Source: Omphiscola glabra (taxonomy: Eukaryota > Mollusca > Gastropoda > Lymnaeidae). From it: a stretch of DNA of 64,000 nucleotides. Under the pieces are notes generated by a model. The model was not told the origin of the DNA. It saw only the letters and a list, made by a program, of their open reading frames with translations, and did no database searches. The position numbers were made by a program, and so were the translations under genes. Below, in pieces: positions 31,949-43,113 of the stretch (positions are counted from its first letter, which is position 1; each line of letters begins with the position of its first letter). The DNA lies in NCBI GenBank assembly GCA_964017045.1, contig OZ024801.1, positions 28,554,049 to 28,618,048 on the forward strand, in the 5' to 3' direction.

Positions 31949-32230
31949 CGCTGTGAGAGATTCCTGGTTCAGTCAAAGAGTTGCACATCAAATTTCTTCA
32001 TACAGATGAGGATGAAATAACCCAATCAGAATTTGATAACATTTCCCGGCCTCCAGAAAACTCTCTGCTCTTTTCTGGCCTTTCTTTCTGAAATACAACA
32101 TGACAAGGCTACTAGAGTGGAAACGGGTTTAAAAATAGAAAATAAAAAAAATCATGTTAAAAAATACTCATTGATGTAATTATAGAAAACTTTCGAAACG
32201 TCGAACGCATTACAACTCTTAAGAACCATC
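31949..32230 (-). promoter_or_regulatory. 5' flank of receptor 3, partly conserved
   Basis: It shares with receptors 1 and 2 a T-rich stretch (CTTTCTTTCTGAAAT), CGCATTACAA about 265 bp upstream, and similar spacing. It is more diverged than the pair at 5426 and 16275. Confidence 0.4.
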
Positions 32231-33220
32231 ACCTCTTCCAGGAAAAATGTGAAAATACGCGTCTTGCTCTGATTGATGTTACGTCTTCGTAAAATATTAA
32301 AATATTGGTCTGGCTATGTGGTATCTTAAACATATTATTGGCTGTTCCCAGCTCGCTGTTAACACTTTTACTCCAGCACGACGTAATGTTGGACATTCTT
32401 AGATCAAACCAACCCCCCTCCGCCGACCCGCCCCCTCTTGAACGCAAAGGTTTGTTCCCGTCATTCCAGCAGATGATTTCTTATGAATGATTGGGTCAGT
32501 TATAAGATACAAAAAGGTCGCTTGAGACAAATTAAGCGTGTTGAACTGTCTTCCTCGACGTTCTCCTTTCATCGCCCTGTCTTAATATTCCCAGCCTCCG
32601 CATTACCTTGTCTCACTATTCCCTTCCCACAAGCTTGAACGCAGTCCTTCATTTACCATCCTTTAACCATTGTTAGCCCATAAGGAAACAACTCAACGGC
32701 GCATGCTTTAAAAAAATTATTTTAAACAACTGCTCATCATTACCAGAAACGTCACGTCATTAACTAGTTCATAATACAACACGTGATCATTTTACTTAGT
32801 GACTGTAAAGGCACGGAGGGTGGGGGGAGGCTGGTGGGCTGAACTGTCTTAATATCAGTGTTTTTTAACTAATTTTCTTAAGCATTGTGGTTGTGTGGTG
32901 TGGTGTGGGTTTTTTATGTGGACAAAGAAAACCTTACCATAAAGCAATAAAGAAACCGCCTTCACCAGAAAGGACAAAAGACACTTCAAATTAAAATGTC
33001 TAACTTGTTTTTAAAAGGTTACGGGTGTAAACCCTTAAAAATGAAAAACTGTTTTCAACACATATATAAATATATTGATATAAATATATATTCATCAATT
33101 TTTTTAATGAATTTTTTTAATATGAACAAGATTTGAGATTTTTATTTATTTCATATGATACCAGTAAATTTATTTAATTGTTTTAGTTATAGGTATAAAA
33201 AAATATCATTCGTAGATGCA
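32231..33220. other. Receptor 3 upstream intergenic DNA
   Basis: No gene recognised. The stretch at 32810-32900 (GGGTGGGGGGAGG, TGTCTTAATATCAGTGTTTT) resembles 6510-6660 upstream of receptor 1. ATATATAAATATAT-type repeats are near 33060-33095. Confidence 0.45.
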
Positions 33221-33221
33221 T

Positions 33222-33392
33222 TGGTTGCACGGCCCAAGGGTCACTCGGCCCATCCAAGGGTGGCACGGCCCAAGGGTGGCACGACCCAAGGGTGGCAGAG
33301 CCTAAGGTTTGCACGGCCCCAGGGTTGCACGGCCCAAGAGTTGCACGGTTCAAGGGTTGTACGGCCCAAGGATTGCACGTCCCACGCAATGG
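33222..33392. repeat. Minisatellite, 16-bp unit, about 10 copies, diverged
   Basis: The unit is TTGCACGGCCCAAGGG with many substitutions. It is GC-rich in an AT-rich setting. Confidence 0.88.
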
Positions 33393-34296
33393 AATATGCT
33401 GAAAACAACTTCTAATTCTAATTCATTGGAATATTTATTTATTTATACTTTTACATCTGAAAATTAAAAGCAAATTAATCTCACAGATCAGAACAATTTT
33501 GACAGTGCTTAAATTTGCAATTTTTTAGTTTTTTTATTTTCAGGTCTAAACGTGACGAGAATTCGAGACATGCATTCCAGATATGAATTAACTAGGTATT
33601 GAAGTTTGTATTCACCTAGCAGGAAAGTTGCATGTAGTTATTGCCAACGTATGAGCTGGAATGTTGCCTATATAACCTCAGGCTAAATAGTTTTGAATGT
33701 GGTCAAATTCTGAGCTTTGCGAGATCAAGAAATAGAAGGTGTGTTCTTTTCTGTATGCTTTACAAACAATGACTCCCGTGACGTAATTTATGTTAAGCAG
33801 GTGAGGGATAGTCAAATGACCTTTTCAATGATCTACAGACCACTTAGTCATCTACTTCGATTAGGACGCGTCGTCTTGTTGCCGCGTCTTGCCTGGCTCT
33901 TGACCCTTAAGTTTACAAAAATAACTGAATGTGTAAAATGTCATTTTTTATTGCAATCCCATTCATGACATTACTTAAATGCAATCGTTGTTGATGATCC
34001 TCGAAACACATAACCACATAATAGGCGGGGGGGGGGATTGGTTGCCAAGTGATGAAGTAATGGTAATAATGATTTCAACAGAATTCTAGAAATGCTGCCA
34101 ATAACAAATAGAACTTATGTTGTCTCAACAGCCTTTTTAAAATCAATATGCAATACACTTGTTGTGACAAAACCTTTTGTAGGAGTGATCTCCAGAAAAT
34201 GTAAAGCTACATTCTACAGCGCTCTCGATTATATTTTTTGTCAAGCTGAAATGGACATTTTACGCAACACTAAATGAAAGGAATCGAATCACTTCA
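33393..34296. other. Intergenic DNA, no gene seen
   Basis: AT-rich, with a 9-base G run near 34026. Nothing recognised. Confidence 0.5.
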
Positions 34297-34450
34297 AACA
34301 TATTAATGTTAGATTAGCGGCGACGATATTAACGTAATCGGATCGAGATGTCCTTTAGCGAAAGAAAAGGAAATATTAGTGACTTTTCCTCGGCACTCGA
34401 CGCGAAAAAAGGACATAGAAATCTTATTTGAAGTAGTTTGTTGAAGATAA
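34297..34450. promoter_or_regulatory. Conserved non-coding block upstream of receptor 3
   Basis: The stretch CATATTAATGTTAGATTAGCGGCGACGAT aligns with the blocks at 7818 and 19005, and 34410-34445 has a further weak match. It lies 2.35 kb upstream of the start, close to the distances for receptors 1 and 2. Similarity is weaker than between the other two. Confidence 0.35.
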
Positions 34451-34843
34451 ATCGAGATAACGTAATTGACTGAATTTTAAACGCATCTGCTTCAGGTCGC
34501 CATTTTTTTTTTGTCTATACAACGTATTCGTTTCTTATGTTTATTCGAATTTAATGGATTCGGGTTTTGTTTACATTTACTGTCGGATACACGTCATCCA
34601 CATTCGGCAGCAGGGCGGTAAATGAAATGAGCTTTCGAACTGTCTAGCTTCAAGAGTTGATAAGAAAAGGCAATTTTTAAAATAAATAATCAGTTGTTTT
34701 TTTCAAAATCAGACACGGCTGTTTGTGCTGACATGCAAACTACTAACCGGTATGTGTGAATGTGTTCCATTTCGTCTGTACACGCACTTTCACCTCCATT
34801 CGCACACACGTTTCCTCGCAGGGAAGTACACAACAAAATCTGA

Positions 34844-34920
34844 CGTGCAACTACTACTGAACACGTGTGCATACAACTACTACTTATCACGTGTGCATGC
34901 AACTACTACTGAACACTTAC
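34844..34920. repeat. Tandem repeat, 26-bp unit, 3 copies
   Basis: The unit is GTGTGCATACAACTACTACT plus GAACAC or TATCAC, with CACGTG at two junctions. Confidence 0.8.
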
Positions 34921-36100
34921 TGCAGACAAAGACATCGTGTACCTGGCTCCTTTACTGGTGCGACATGAGAAGTGAGGTAGAAGAGAGTTTATTCACAAAT
35001 GTGTAAGGTTCACCCTGTTGACAATATTTATTAAAACTTTTTACAGTGCGTATAAAACATAGCTGGTCTGCGATCGAATGATCTCAGATTTATTTACCAG
35101 GAGATAAATTCGTGTCACCGTATGAAGAAGTTATCATCTTCACCAAATCGTGTGTATTTTTCTTCTCACGTTCCAAATGTTTAACTTTCTCGGCACCAGG
35201 TGTTTTATTTCTTTGACGGTGCCGTTCAGTGTCTTATTTTTCTGCTCAGAATGCCACACGCTATATTATGTTTATAGCATCACGTTTGCCACCATTTTGC
35301 TTATAACGCGTGCTACTTTCTCTTTCGGGTGCGTACTGTCGTACCTTTTCTATAGCGCCAGTAGTTTTACTCTGGTCTCAGTGATGTGTGTTTTTATATT
35401 TATTGAGCATTAATTTGTTATTTTCTTTCGTTCACCCCTAAAACGTTATATACTTTATTTGAAACAGAGGTTCTCATTTTTCTTTAACTCTTTATAATTG
35501 AAATTATTTATAAAAATTACATTATCTATTTCAGATACATCATATATATATATATGTTATGATAGTATTTCGATGTTAACATGTTCTTAAAATTTTAAGC
35601 ACCTTAAAAATTCTTTGACCATCGTCTTGATTTTTTCGTTTGCATTCCTGTTTGACAAGTCATTAAGCTATTTTATAGTTATGCAGTTTTTTTCCTTCTT
35701 TTATTTGTCTTTTTTTTTTAAATTATGAATGAACAATCAAATTAAATGTGTCACTAATCTCTAAAGTTAATTTTTAGGGGATGTTGGCGATATCATATTT
35801 CATCCAGGACATAAGTATGCAATAAATTAACTCTAAAAATCTCAAAAAATTAAAGATTTTTCTAGAACGAAATTATTTACTTGAGTGATTTTTTTTAATT
35901 GAAAAAGAAAATTGCAATCATGGATGTTCAAATTAGCATGTCTAAAAAAGATATGGGTACAACGCAAATATGTAGCATGGAACATTAAAAGTGTCATACG
36001 TAGCATGAAAAAATAAAACGTCAGATATTGTCCCAGTGTGTAAAACGGACATTCCAAACGTGCAGCTTTGATTTGATGCTACAACATTCATAGATGACTG
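34921..36100. other. Intergenic DNA, no gene seen
   Basis: AT-rich. The stretch at 35160-35290 has loose repeats around TTCAGAATGCCACAC that resemble 53550-53660 (TTCAGAGTGCCAAATG). An AT microsatellite is near 35545. No credible ORF. Confidence 0.45.
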
Positions 36101-36102
36101 TC

Positions 36103-36123
36103 ATCATCATCATCATCATCATT

Positions 36124-36164
<41 letters not shown>
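36103..36164 (-). repeat. Trinucleotide (ATG/CAT) microsatellite, LINE tail
   Basis: About 20 CAT triplets with a few ATT interruptions. It sits immediately 3' of the LINE fragment at 36165-36370 when read on the minus strand, as expected for a retrotransposon tail. Confidence 0.9.
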
Positions 36165-36370
36165 GTCCCTTAGTCCTTGGACCGTTGGGACGCCACAGAT
36201 GACATGAAAACTATCCTTCTCCATTCCTCTCTGTCTTCTGCACTACGACATAACATCGCCTAGTTTTAGTCCCCGTCCACTCTTTGATCTTATCTTCCCA
36301 TCTATTTCTCTGTCTTCCTCTTCTTCTCCCTCCTCTCGTTGTGCCCTGCATGATTTCTTTGGCGAGCCCT
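36165..36370 (-). mobile_element. LINE ORF2 C-terminal fragment
   Basis: Minus-strand frames read KGLAKEIMQGTTRGGRRRG, KIKEWTG, RRCYVVVQKTE and VAPQRSKD-type text, the C-terminal signature of many non-LTR retrotransposon ORF2 proteins (GRRRGRQRxxWxDxIKEWTGL). It is 5'-truncated and frameshifted, with the trinucleotide tail on its 3' side. Confidence 0.75.
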
Positions 36371-36835
36371 TTATAAGTCGGGTTTTAAAAAAATGGGTAT
36401 TTCTTGTTTGGTCAATAGTTTCCTGTATAAGACTTCCAGATGACAGTACCGGTAACACTTTACAACACACAGCAAAATGGAAACACTTGCTTAACACTAA
36501 CAGACCTGATTCATGAGAACATTTTTTTTTCTATTTGTAATCCAAAGTGTTACTCAAACATTTTCACTGCATTGAATGTTTTGACTTACAAAATTGTCTA
36601 AACTATCTGTGATCAAATATAAATTAATCAGGAGTACAAGTCACGTACAATACGCTTGACTTGTGACTGGAAAAAAATCTTGAAGAGAAGCAGTGAGATC
36701 ACAAATGATGTCAGAATATCACGCAATTGAAAGGAATCCAGGCAAGAAAAAGAACAAAGCAATATACAGAGAAAGGGATAATCGTTCTGTTAATTAATAC
36801 ATTGCAAGTAAACAAAAAGATATATCCAGCTCGTG
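36371..36835. other. Intergenic DNA, no gene seen
   Basis: AT-rich; nothing recognised. Confidence 0.5.
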
Positions 36836-37037
36836 CAGTGATCGGCAAAAGCATTAGTCAAAAGAGCCAAAAATCGGAAGCAGGACGATTAAAAATTTTT
36901 TTACAGCCAAATACTTTTCAAGAACCTGTCAAGAACTATGTTTATCTGAATCGAAACCAATTTGTTGCCGGCTGGCCGAGCCGCATTCAGGTCGCTAATG
37001 AGCCGCATGCGGCTCGCGAGCCGCGATTTAACCACTG
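36836..37037. mobile_element. Non-autonomous hAT-like element, family B, copy 1
   Basis: It runs from CAGTGATCGGCAAAAGCATT to GAGCCGCGATTTAACCACTG, with an internal hairpin around GAGCCGCATGCGGCTC. The reverse complement of 39903-40127 aligns along its whole length (TTTTCAAGAACCTG, AGAACTATGTTT, GGCTGGCCGAG). The flanking octamers agctcgtg and tactagtg agree at five of eight bases, a weak target duplication. Confidence 0.75.
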
Positions 37038-37045
37038 TACTAGTG

Positions 37046-37960
37046 GACACATGGGAACCATGAAATACTGAAAAGGCTCTGGCACTAACACAAGAGTCGT
37101 CAGAACTTCATTAAGTTCAATGTCGGACCATCTCCAGATTTTTTTTCGTGTTTGGGTTCACACCCGTGGGCTTGACCATAAAGGATTTAGCTACACTGCA
37201 TAAGAGGTATCGCTGTTGGCGTTTTACTTCTCTTTGATGAGTCGCTATCAGAGGTAGGTTAACGGGTGTGTAACAGTTCAAATTTATCTTGGATAACATA
37301 TTGTTTTAGTAAATTAATATGTACCGGAAGTGAAGAGGAATGTCAAGGGCAGAAGAGAGAGAACGGTTAGGTATTCAACAGTATGGAGATTTGTGTTTGG
37401 CTCTTCCAGAATTTCATTATGTGTCATCTTGTGTAATATTATAGTAGTAGCTTGTGTGAGGTATTAAGACAAAGTATTATCTTTCTCCTATATCGAAGAC
37501 TTTATTATTATTGTGTCAAGTGATAAATAAATATTATAGTGATGACTAAACTTCTGTCTCATGCTGTTAAAGAGATAAGGTCAAGGATGACAAAGAAAGT
37601 GATTAACTGATTAGAATATAGATACAAATTGTTACATCCAGCTCGCAAGTAAAACGTAACAGCATCACGTCAAATAATGATGGTGTTACAGGGTGCAATT
37701 TTACTGGGATCTGTGTTGTGTCCTAGCATTGCTGATTGTCCTGATGTCGATATATGTATAGATCTAAAAGCAGTCCATTTCTGGTCACTGCAGGAGTTTT
37801 TAAAAAAATGGAAATTAGCATTGTTTTCTCTGGGGACAGAAATAAATACGAAATACCTTTCAAAATCGTATTATTTCCATGGAAAATACTGATCAAAATT
37901 ATTTTCGGACTAATGATAAATTTTTATCCTGTGTTCAGTCTGCGTTGATCCGAATGATCG
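37046..37960. other. Intergenic DNA, no gene seen
   Basis: No domain-bearing ORF. Nothing recognised. Confidence 0.5.
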
Positions 37961-37962
37961 AT

Positions 37963-38455
37963 GTTATTGTCCTGAGGGTGTACATTTGAAATGCCTTCCC
38001 TTGAGAGTGCACATTTGAAATGCCGTCCCTTGAGAGTGCACATTTGAAATGCCTTCCCTTGAGAGTGCACATTTGAAATGCCGTCCCTTGAGAGTGCATA
38101 TTTGAAATGCCTTCCCTTGAGAGTGCGCATTTGAAATGCCTTCCCTTGAGAGTGTACATTTGAAATGCCTTCCCTTGAGAGTGCACATTTGAAATGCCTT
38201 CCCTTGAGAGTGCGCATTTGAAATGCCGTCCCTTGAGAGTGCACATTTGAAATGCCTTCCCTTGAGAGTGCACATTTGAAATGCCGTTTCTTGAGAGTGC
38301 ACATTTGAAATGCCGTCCCTTGAGAGTGCACAATTGAAATGCCGTCCCTTGAGAGTGCACATTTGAAATGCCATCCCTTGAGAGTGTACATTTGAAATGC
38401 CATCCCTTGAGAGTTTACATTTGAAATGCCATCCCTTGAGAGTTCACATTTCAAA
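37963..38455. repeat. Minisatellite, 29-bp unit, about 17 copies
   Basis: The unit is GAGAGTGCACATTTGAAATG followed by CCTTCCCTT. The length is not divisible by three, yet all three minus-strand frames stay open because the unit has no stop in any of them; hence three overlapping ORFs of 136-176 codons, none credible. Confidence 0.96.
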
Positions 38456-39165
38456 TTCCTAACAGAAGTAAATGTTAGTTTTTTAAAGATGTTTGCGTTC
38501 AGATCATAATTTATGGCTTCTGCTAAAATATCTCTTTGAAAACTTGTAACGGTTCAGTTTTGAAGACAGCCAAATCAAAACAAAAAAACAACATGATTTT
38601 AACATTTTAAAACAATTTTTTCACTTGCTATTTCTTATCTCTAGATCTAATTATGTGACCTATCTGATGATGCACGTAGTCATAGAATTTGAATTTAATG
38701 TGTCAAAGGTTATGTTCACGCGGTACACCTTCCTACAACAACCCGAATCTTCCAACAAACTAATCCATCTCACCCACCTCCATAGAGACAACTTCGTCCA
38801 TTTAACCTCTTTGCTCATGACGTATCCCTACTCTCTTCACCTTCCCCTCAATACCCTGCCGTCTCCACAGTTGAAAAGATCCTCAGTTACCCCACTCTCC
38901 ATCTCCACTTTTACTTGTCAGATACAGTGGAGCCATCTGCCTTCTTGCTGCCCAGCAAATTTATATATATATTGCTACGAACATTAGTAGAGCTAAGGTG
39001 CGTGAAAAAAAGTGTTCGGTTGAATACCTGGGGGGGGGGGTAGCAATAATTTGGAATCTTATAAATGCAGTACTTGAATGCAAGCTTTGTCAAGTATTTT
39101 CAGTAATTGGTAAGTTGGTGCATTGCGGCTGTCATTGTTTGGTTGGCAATAACTAGCTAGCTATA
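38456..39165. other. Intergenic DNA
   Basis: The stretch at 38985-39150 (10-base G run, TAGCAATAATTTGGAATCTT, GCAGTACTTGAATG, GCATTGCGGCTGTCA) resembles 28745-28910 and is a dispersed or duplicated block. The rest is unrecognised. Confidence 0.45.
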
Positions 39166-39167
39166 TT

Positions 39168-39490
39168 ATACTGGCATCCGTCCGTCCCAATGTGACGATG
39201 GTTTAGACTTCGCAGGACGAAATCCACAAGGCCTGGGGATTATTCTTTTTTAGGATTATAAGCTGGTTCCCTACCCAGAAAATCGCATCTCTCCACGCCG
39301 CTGGATAACCCAAGAGAACATCATGTGAGGTGATATATCGTGGCACCAGTGGCGTCGCAAGAGTTGCCGGAATGTTTCATTGTATCAATGTTTGCCGCCT
39401 ACGGGCCTCCTTTTCCGGGTTTTGAATTCAGCGTTTCCTTCTCTTAGATAAGTTGCCGTCCAAGGTTAACGAGTCCCTTCCACCCGGTTA
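39168..39490 (+). mobile_element. Dispersed SINE-like repeat, copy 2
   Basis: It aligns with 12870-13190. This copy keeps a short segment near 39255-39285 (AAGCTGGTTCCCTACCCAG) that is missing from the other. No TIR or poly-A tail is clear. Confidence 0.6.
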
Positions 39491-39720
39491 ATTAACAGCT
39501 ATATTATATTAGTGCTAATTCTAGGAAATAAATATTTTGGCGGTCTTAGCATGAGCGCATTTTTTTTAAAGCAGCGATAGTAACAAAAGTTAAAATGGCA
39601 ACGGTAACAATTGAAATAGTATTATGAACAACGATTAAACAAATTAGCGGCAATAATATAACAGCTTATAACAGAAAGAATTTACAACGGCATTAAACAC
39701 AATAACTGAAATATCAACAA

Positions 39721-39900
39721 CATTGGCCCAGCGAGCTTAACTCGCGCCCGGGGCACAATACATTTTTAGCGCCCCAATACCATTTTAGCGCCCCCCATTC
39801 GAAGACCATACAATATTATAGTAAAATATACCATTTGGCGCCCCTTTGTGGGTAGCGCCCGGGGCATGATGCCCCCCTTGCCCCCCTCACTACGCCACTG
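39721..39900 (-). mobile_element. Non-autonomous hAT-like element, family A, copy 1
   Basis: It is the reverse complement of 59751-59928: GAGCTTAACTCGCGCCCGGGGCACAAT, a central TATAGTAAAATATACCA, and the right end CTCACTACGCCACTG. The left terminus is diverged (CATTGGCCCAGCGAGC). No matching target duplication is left, perhaps because another element abuts at 39903. Confidence 0.8.
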
Positions 39901-39902
39901 GG

Positions 39903-40127
39903 CAGTGGTCGGCATATCGCGGCTCCGCGAGCCGCATGCGGCTCTTTAGCGACCTAAGTTTTCTCGGCCAGTCAGCCACAAATCAGGTTTTGATTCCAAA
40001 AAACATAGTTCTTCGCAGGTTCTTGAAAATAAATGTGGCTCTCCAAAAAAATGTATTTGCCATGCTGTTGATTTTTTTTTTTTTTTTTTTTTTTTGCTCT
40101 TTTCACTAATGAGTTGGCCGACCACTG
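39903..40127 (-). mobile_element. Non-autonomous hAT-like element, family B, copy 2
   Basis: Termini are CAGTGGTCGGC and GCCGACCACTG, with an internal palindrome GAGCCGCATGCGGCTC. A long T run lies at about 40071-40095. It aligns in reverse with 36836-37037. It abuts the family A element; a clean 8-bp target duplication is not visible. Confidence 0.75.
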
Positions 40128-40140
40128 CGGTAGGGTAATG

Positions 40141-40206
40141 TAGTACTAACTAACACACATATTCTGGTGAAGGTCTGAGATAACTCTCTTATGACCCCCG
40201 GCTAGT
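40141..40206 (-). mobile_element. LINE 3' tail, distal part
   Basis: One copy of the segment ATTCTGGTGAAGGTCTGAGA, which forms the 53-bp array at 19626-20325. It continues at 40417 once the inserted element and one target copy are removed. Confidence 0.75.
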
Positions 40207-40416
40207 TAGAGGCGTAGCTAGAGTGTTTGGCGCCCGGGGACAAGATTCGCGCCCGGGGACAAGATTCATTTTAAAGCGTCCTCTTTTCCTTTTTTTCAAC
40301 TCTCAAACCCATTATTTTCATCAATAAAATAATACCAAAGCACATTTTGGCGCCCCTAACTATCTGGCGCCCGGGTACATCTGTACCCCCCGCCCCCCAC
40401 CTACGCTACGCCTCTG
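40207..40416. mobile_element. Non-autonomous hAT-like element inserted in LINE tail, 8-bp TSD
   Basis: Ends are TAGAGGCGTAGCTAG and CTACGCTACGCCTCTG; the inside has GGCGCCCGGGGACAAGATTC twice. Perfect octamers cggctagt flank it at 40199-40206 and 40417-40424. Removing the element plus one octamer restores the LINE tail seen at about 22590, so both the boundaries and the hAT-type 8-bp duplication are well supported. Confidence 0.9.
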
Positions 40417-40775
40417 CGGCTAGTAAATTGGCTACCAGCTCCATCTGCTGAGCTGAGCCATACAACATTTTCCTCACGTAGGGTCCCCCCCTCCGCCCTG
40501 GCTTCCCCCGGGAGATCTAGTGAGGGACATTCGGTCAACAGATGCGCTAGCGTCTCCGGGTCCAGGCTGCAATGCCGGCCAGTAGGATCCCTGTGGTTGT
40601 CTAACCACCAGAAGTATGTGCCTATGGGGCAATTCTCGGTGCGCATTTGCGTCACTAAGCTCTGCTGTTTGCTGCCTAACCCCCACCATGGGTCTTGTTT
40701 GCTAGGAGTGGGCAAGTTTGAAAAGACGCGTCTAGCGTTCGTATTGTCTACCCACTGCCTGTACCACTTCTGATA
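40417..40775 (-). mobile_element. LINE 3'-end fragment, RNase H/zinc-knuckle tail
   Basis: Minus-strand translation has SKQDPWWGLG, QSLVTQMRTENCP, YFWWLDNHRD, GRHCSLDPETLAHLLTECP. It is homologous to 22128-22345. A GC-rich 5' piece of probably the same family lies further upstream at 41390-41985 on the same strand, so the middle of the element may have been lost. Confidence 0.75.
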
Positions 40776-41389
40776 AAGTCTCGTTCTTATTCAAACAATA
40801 TGGTAAGGTACTACTTTGATATCAGAATAGTTTTCAGGATGCTTCTTTGTGGCATAAGTGCTTGATTTATTTTTGTATAGGGCGTTGATCAGAAATTTGT
40901 ACCGAATTTTTACGAAAAGTGAAAAAAAAATTATATTTGGTGAACTAGGGCCGAGCCAAAAGCAGCTGTTGTATTTGTACGGGAGCCGGGTATAACAATT
41001 TAGGAATAATGTATAGAAAACGAGTTATGTGTTGCACCCGATGGGGAAAGTGAAAATTGCATGTATAGATTTCGTAAGTGGTCCTCCATAAATGACGTAG
41101 GCACAAATGATCAAATTTCAACAAACCTCCCTCCCCATTCCTAACCCCTTTTCTGCCTCCCCCCTCCCCCACACGTACGAGTACTCAACCCCAGCCCCTT
41201 CCTAAGAAAAAGTATAAATTATGGAAATTATGACGTCACAGTATGCGTGTCACGGATTTTCACCGCTGTCTGTTTGGTATATGTACAGTTACATGTGCAA
41301 TAATTAGTAGATTTTAAGACTTCGCAATTGCAGGGATCAAGTAGCACAATGGGCCTTCCATTTTTAACCCATTATCACCGGGTCATATC
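40776..41389. other. Intergenic DNA, no gene seen
   Basis: No credible ORF or repeat. A pyrimidine-rich stretch lies at 41125-41175. Confidence 0.5.
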
Positions 41390-41985
41390 TTCTAGTGTTT
41401 AATATTCCGTGCTGCGTAAGCGGCAGCGTCCCCGAGGAGACTTGGGGGCGTCCACATGGGGTTTGCCTCTTCGTGGCGTGGCGGACTAGTAGGGTGACTT
41501 GTTCACCCGAAGCCAAAACCCCGGCCAAAACGCATGACTCCCGACGCAGCAGGAGTAGCGTCTAACATGATTACTAGTTGCCGGTGATGGATATGAGGTT
41601 TGGGTGGCGGCCAAAACCCATGCCGATAATTTTAGCTACGCGGCCGTGAGAAAGCCGCTCCTAGGCAACCGTTTCGTCCCGCCACTACTAACGTCCCGAC
41701 CGAAAGACTCCTTGGGCGGTTGGGGGTGGTAACGCAACACTTACCCTCCGGAGTGGAAGCAAAGCCGTCCTGACCCACAGAGAGTGGACTGCGGACGCTT
41801 TAAATGCAGCGTCAACGGTCGACCGGGCTCCCCCTAGGCATGGGTAGAGTTCCCGGCGTCCTTCCGCACGGGCTGGCGTCGGGGAGACCTTCAGTGCGCT
41901 GGCTTGTGTGGGGGGGGGCGCCGGGGGGGGCATAAATAGCTCGCGCTCGACGGCCCACCGACGCCATCTCCAATGCGACATTTTC
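41390..41985 (-). mobile_element. GC-rich LINE 5'-region fragment
   Basis: Strikingly GC-rich against its surroundings. Minus-strand frame at 41688-41981 reads CLGGARSTVDAAFKASA, resembling CLGDARSAENAAFQAFR at 22858-22925. It probably covers a 5' UTR and the start of ORF1. No RT domain is attached. Confidence 0.5.
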
Positions 41986-41989
41986 AGTG

Positions 41990-42655
41990 TTTAATATTTC
42001 CTTGGTGAATTTAGAGCATTTGGGAACGATATTGCCCTGCTTGGATTTATATTTAGCATCCCGATATTGGAAACTTTAAAATAAGAGATACGATATTAAT
42101 ATCATCATCACTATCAAACTAATAACAGCACTGAAACAACATAACAACAGTAGGAGGAACAATAACATTGACGTTGCTAACAATAACAAAAATGACATCA
42201 GTATCACTGTCACCAAAAGCAGCATCAATAAAAAAATAAAAATAAAAAGTATATCAGTTATTAAAAAGTAACGAAAAAAAGAAACGATGACACAGTCAAC
42301 TATAATGTTAATAATGTCTTATGTATATGCAGCTAGGGTAGAGGGGGGTTGCAAACAGTGTATAGCGTTCACGAAAAGACGAATAAAATTGACGTCCAAG
42401 ACTAACAAAAAATAATGCAGATTCATATAGGGTCCTTCAATTTAGAACCGGTGCACAACAGTGTTTATAAAACGCTGAGGTACTAGGGCCCCGAAAGTAG
42501 GTTCCGGACAAAGACCTTAAAAGATATCAATATGCAGTAGAGTAACGGTCGAATGACTTTATAAATTCAAAGATATTTCATTGCTGCACGCCCGATTACC
42601 TTGTCTTTCTATTTCAATCTTTTTTAAACATGTTTTCACGTATTTTTTTGTGTTG
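41990..42655. other. Intergenic DNA, no gene seen
   Basis: AT-rich with irregular AACAATAACA-type text. Nothing recognised. Confidence 0.5.
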
Positions 42656-42661
42656 GGTCTT

Positions 42662-43113
42662 ATGAGTGGTCGTTTATTTAAAGACTCTTAGTGGTCGTTT
42701 ATTTAAAGACTCTAATTGGTCGTTTATTTAAAGACACTAAGTGGTCGTTTATTTAAAGACTCTAAGTGGTCGTTTATTTAAAGACACTAAGTGGTCGTTT
42801 ATTTAAAGACACTAAGTGGTCGTTTATTTAAAGACACTAAGTGGTCGTTTATTTAAAGACACTAAGTGGTCGTTTATTTAAAGACACTAAGTGGTCGTTT
42901 ATTTAAAGACACTAAGTGATCGTTTATTTAAAGACACTAAGTGGTCGTTTATTTAAAGACACTAAGTGGTCGTTTATTTAAAGACACTAAGTGGTCGTTT
43001 ATTTAAAGACTCTAAGTGGTCGTTTATTTAAAGACACTAAGTGGTCGTTTATTTAAAGACACTAAGTGGTCGTTTATTTAAAGACACTAAGTGGTCGTTT
43101 ATTTAAAGACTCG
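42662..43113. repeat. Minisatellite, 25-bp unit, 18 copies
   Basis: The unit is GTGGTCGTTTATTTAAAGAC plus ACTAA or TCTAA. Copies are almost identical, which suggests recent amplification. Confidence 0.97.

Noticed and set aside
34690..35006. Overlapping plus and minus ORFs of 70-93 codons
   Set aside because: Short, compositionally simple around a 26-bp repeat, no domain or signal seen.
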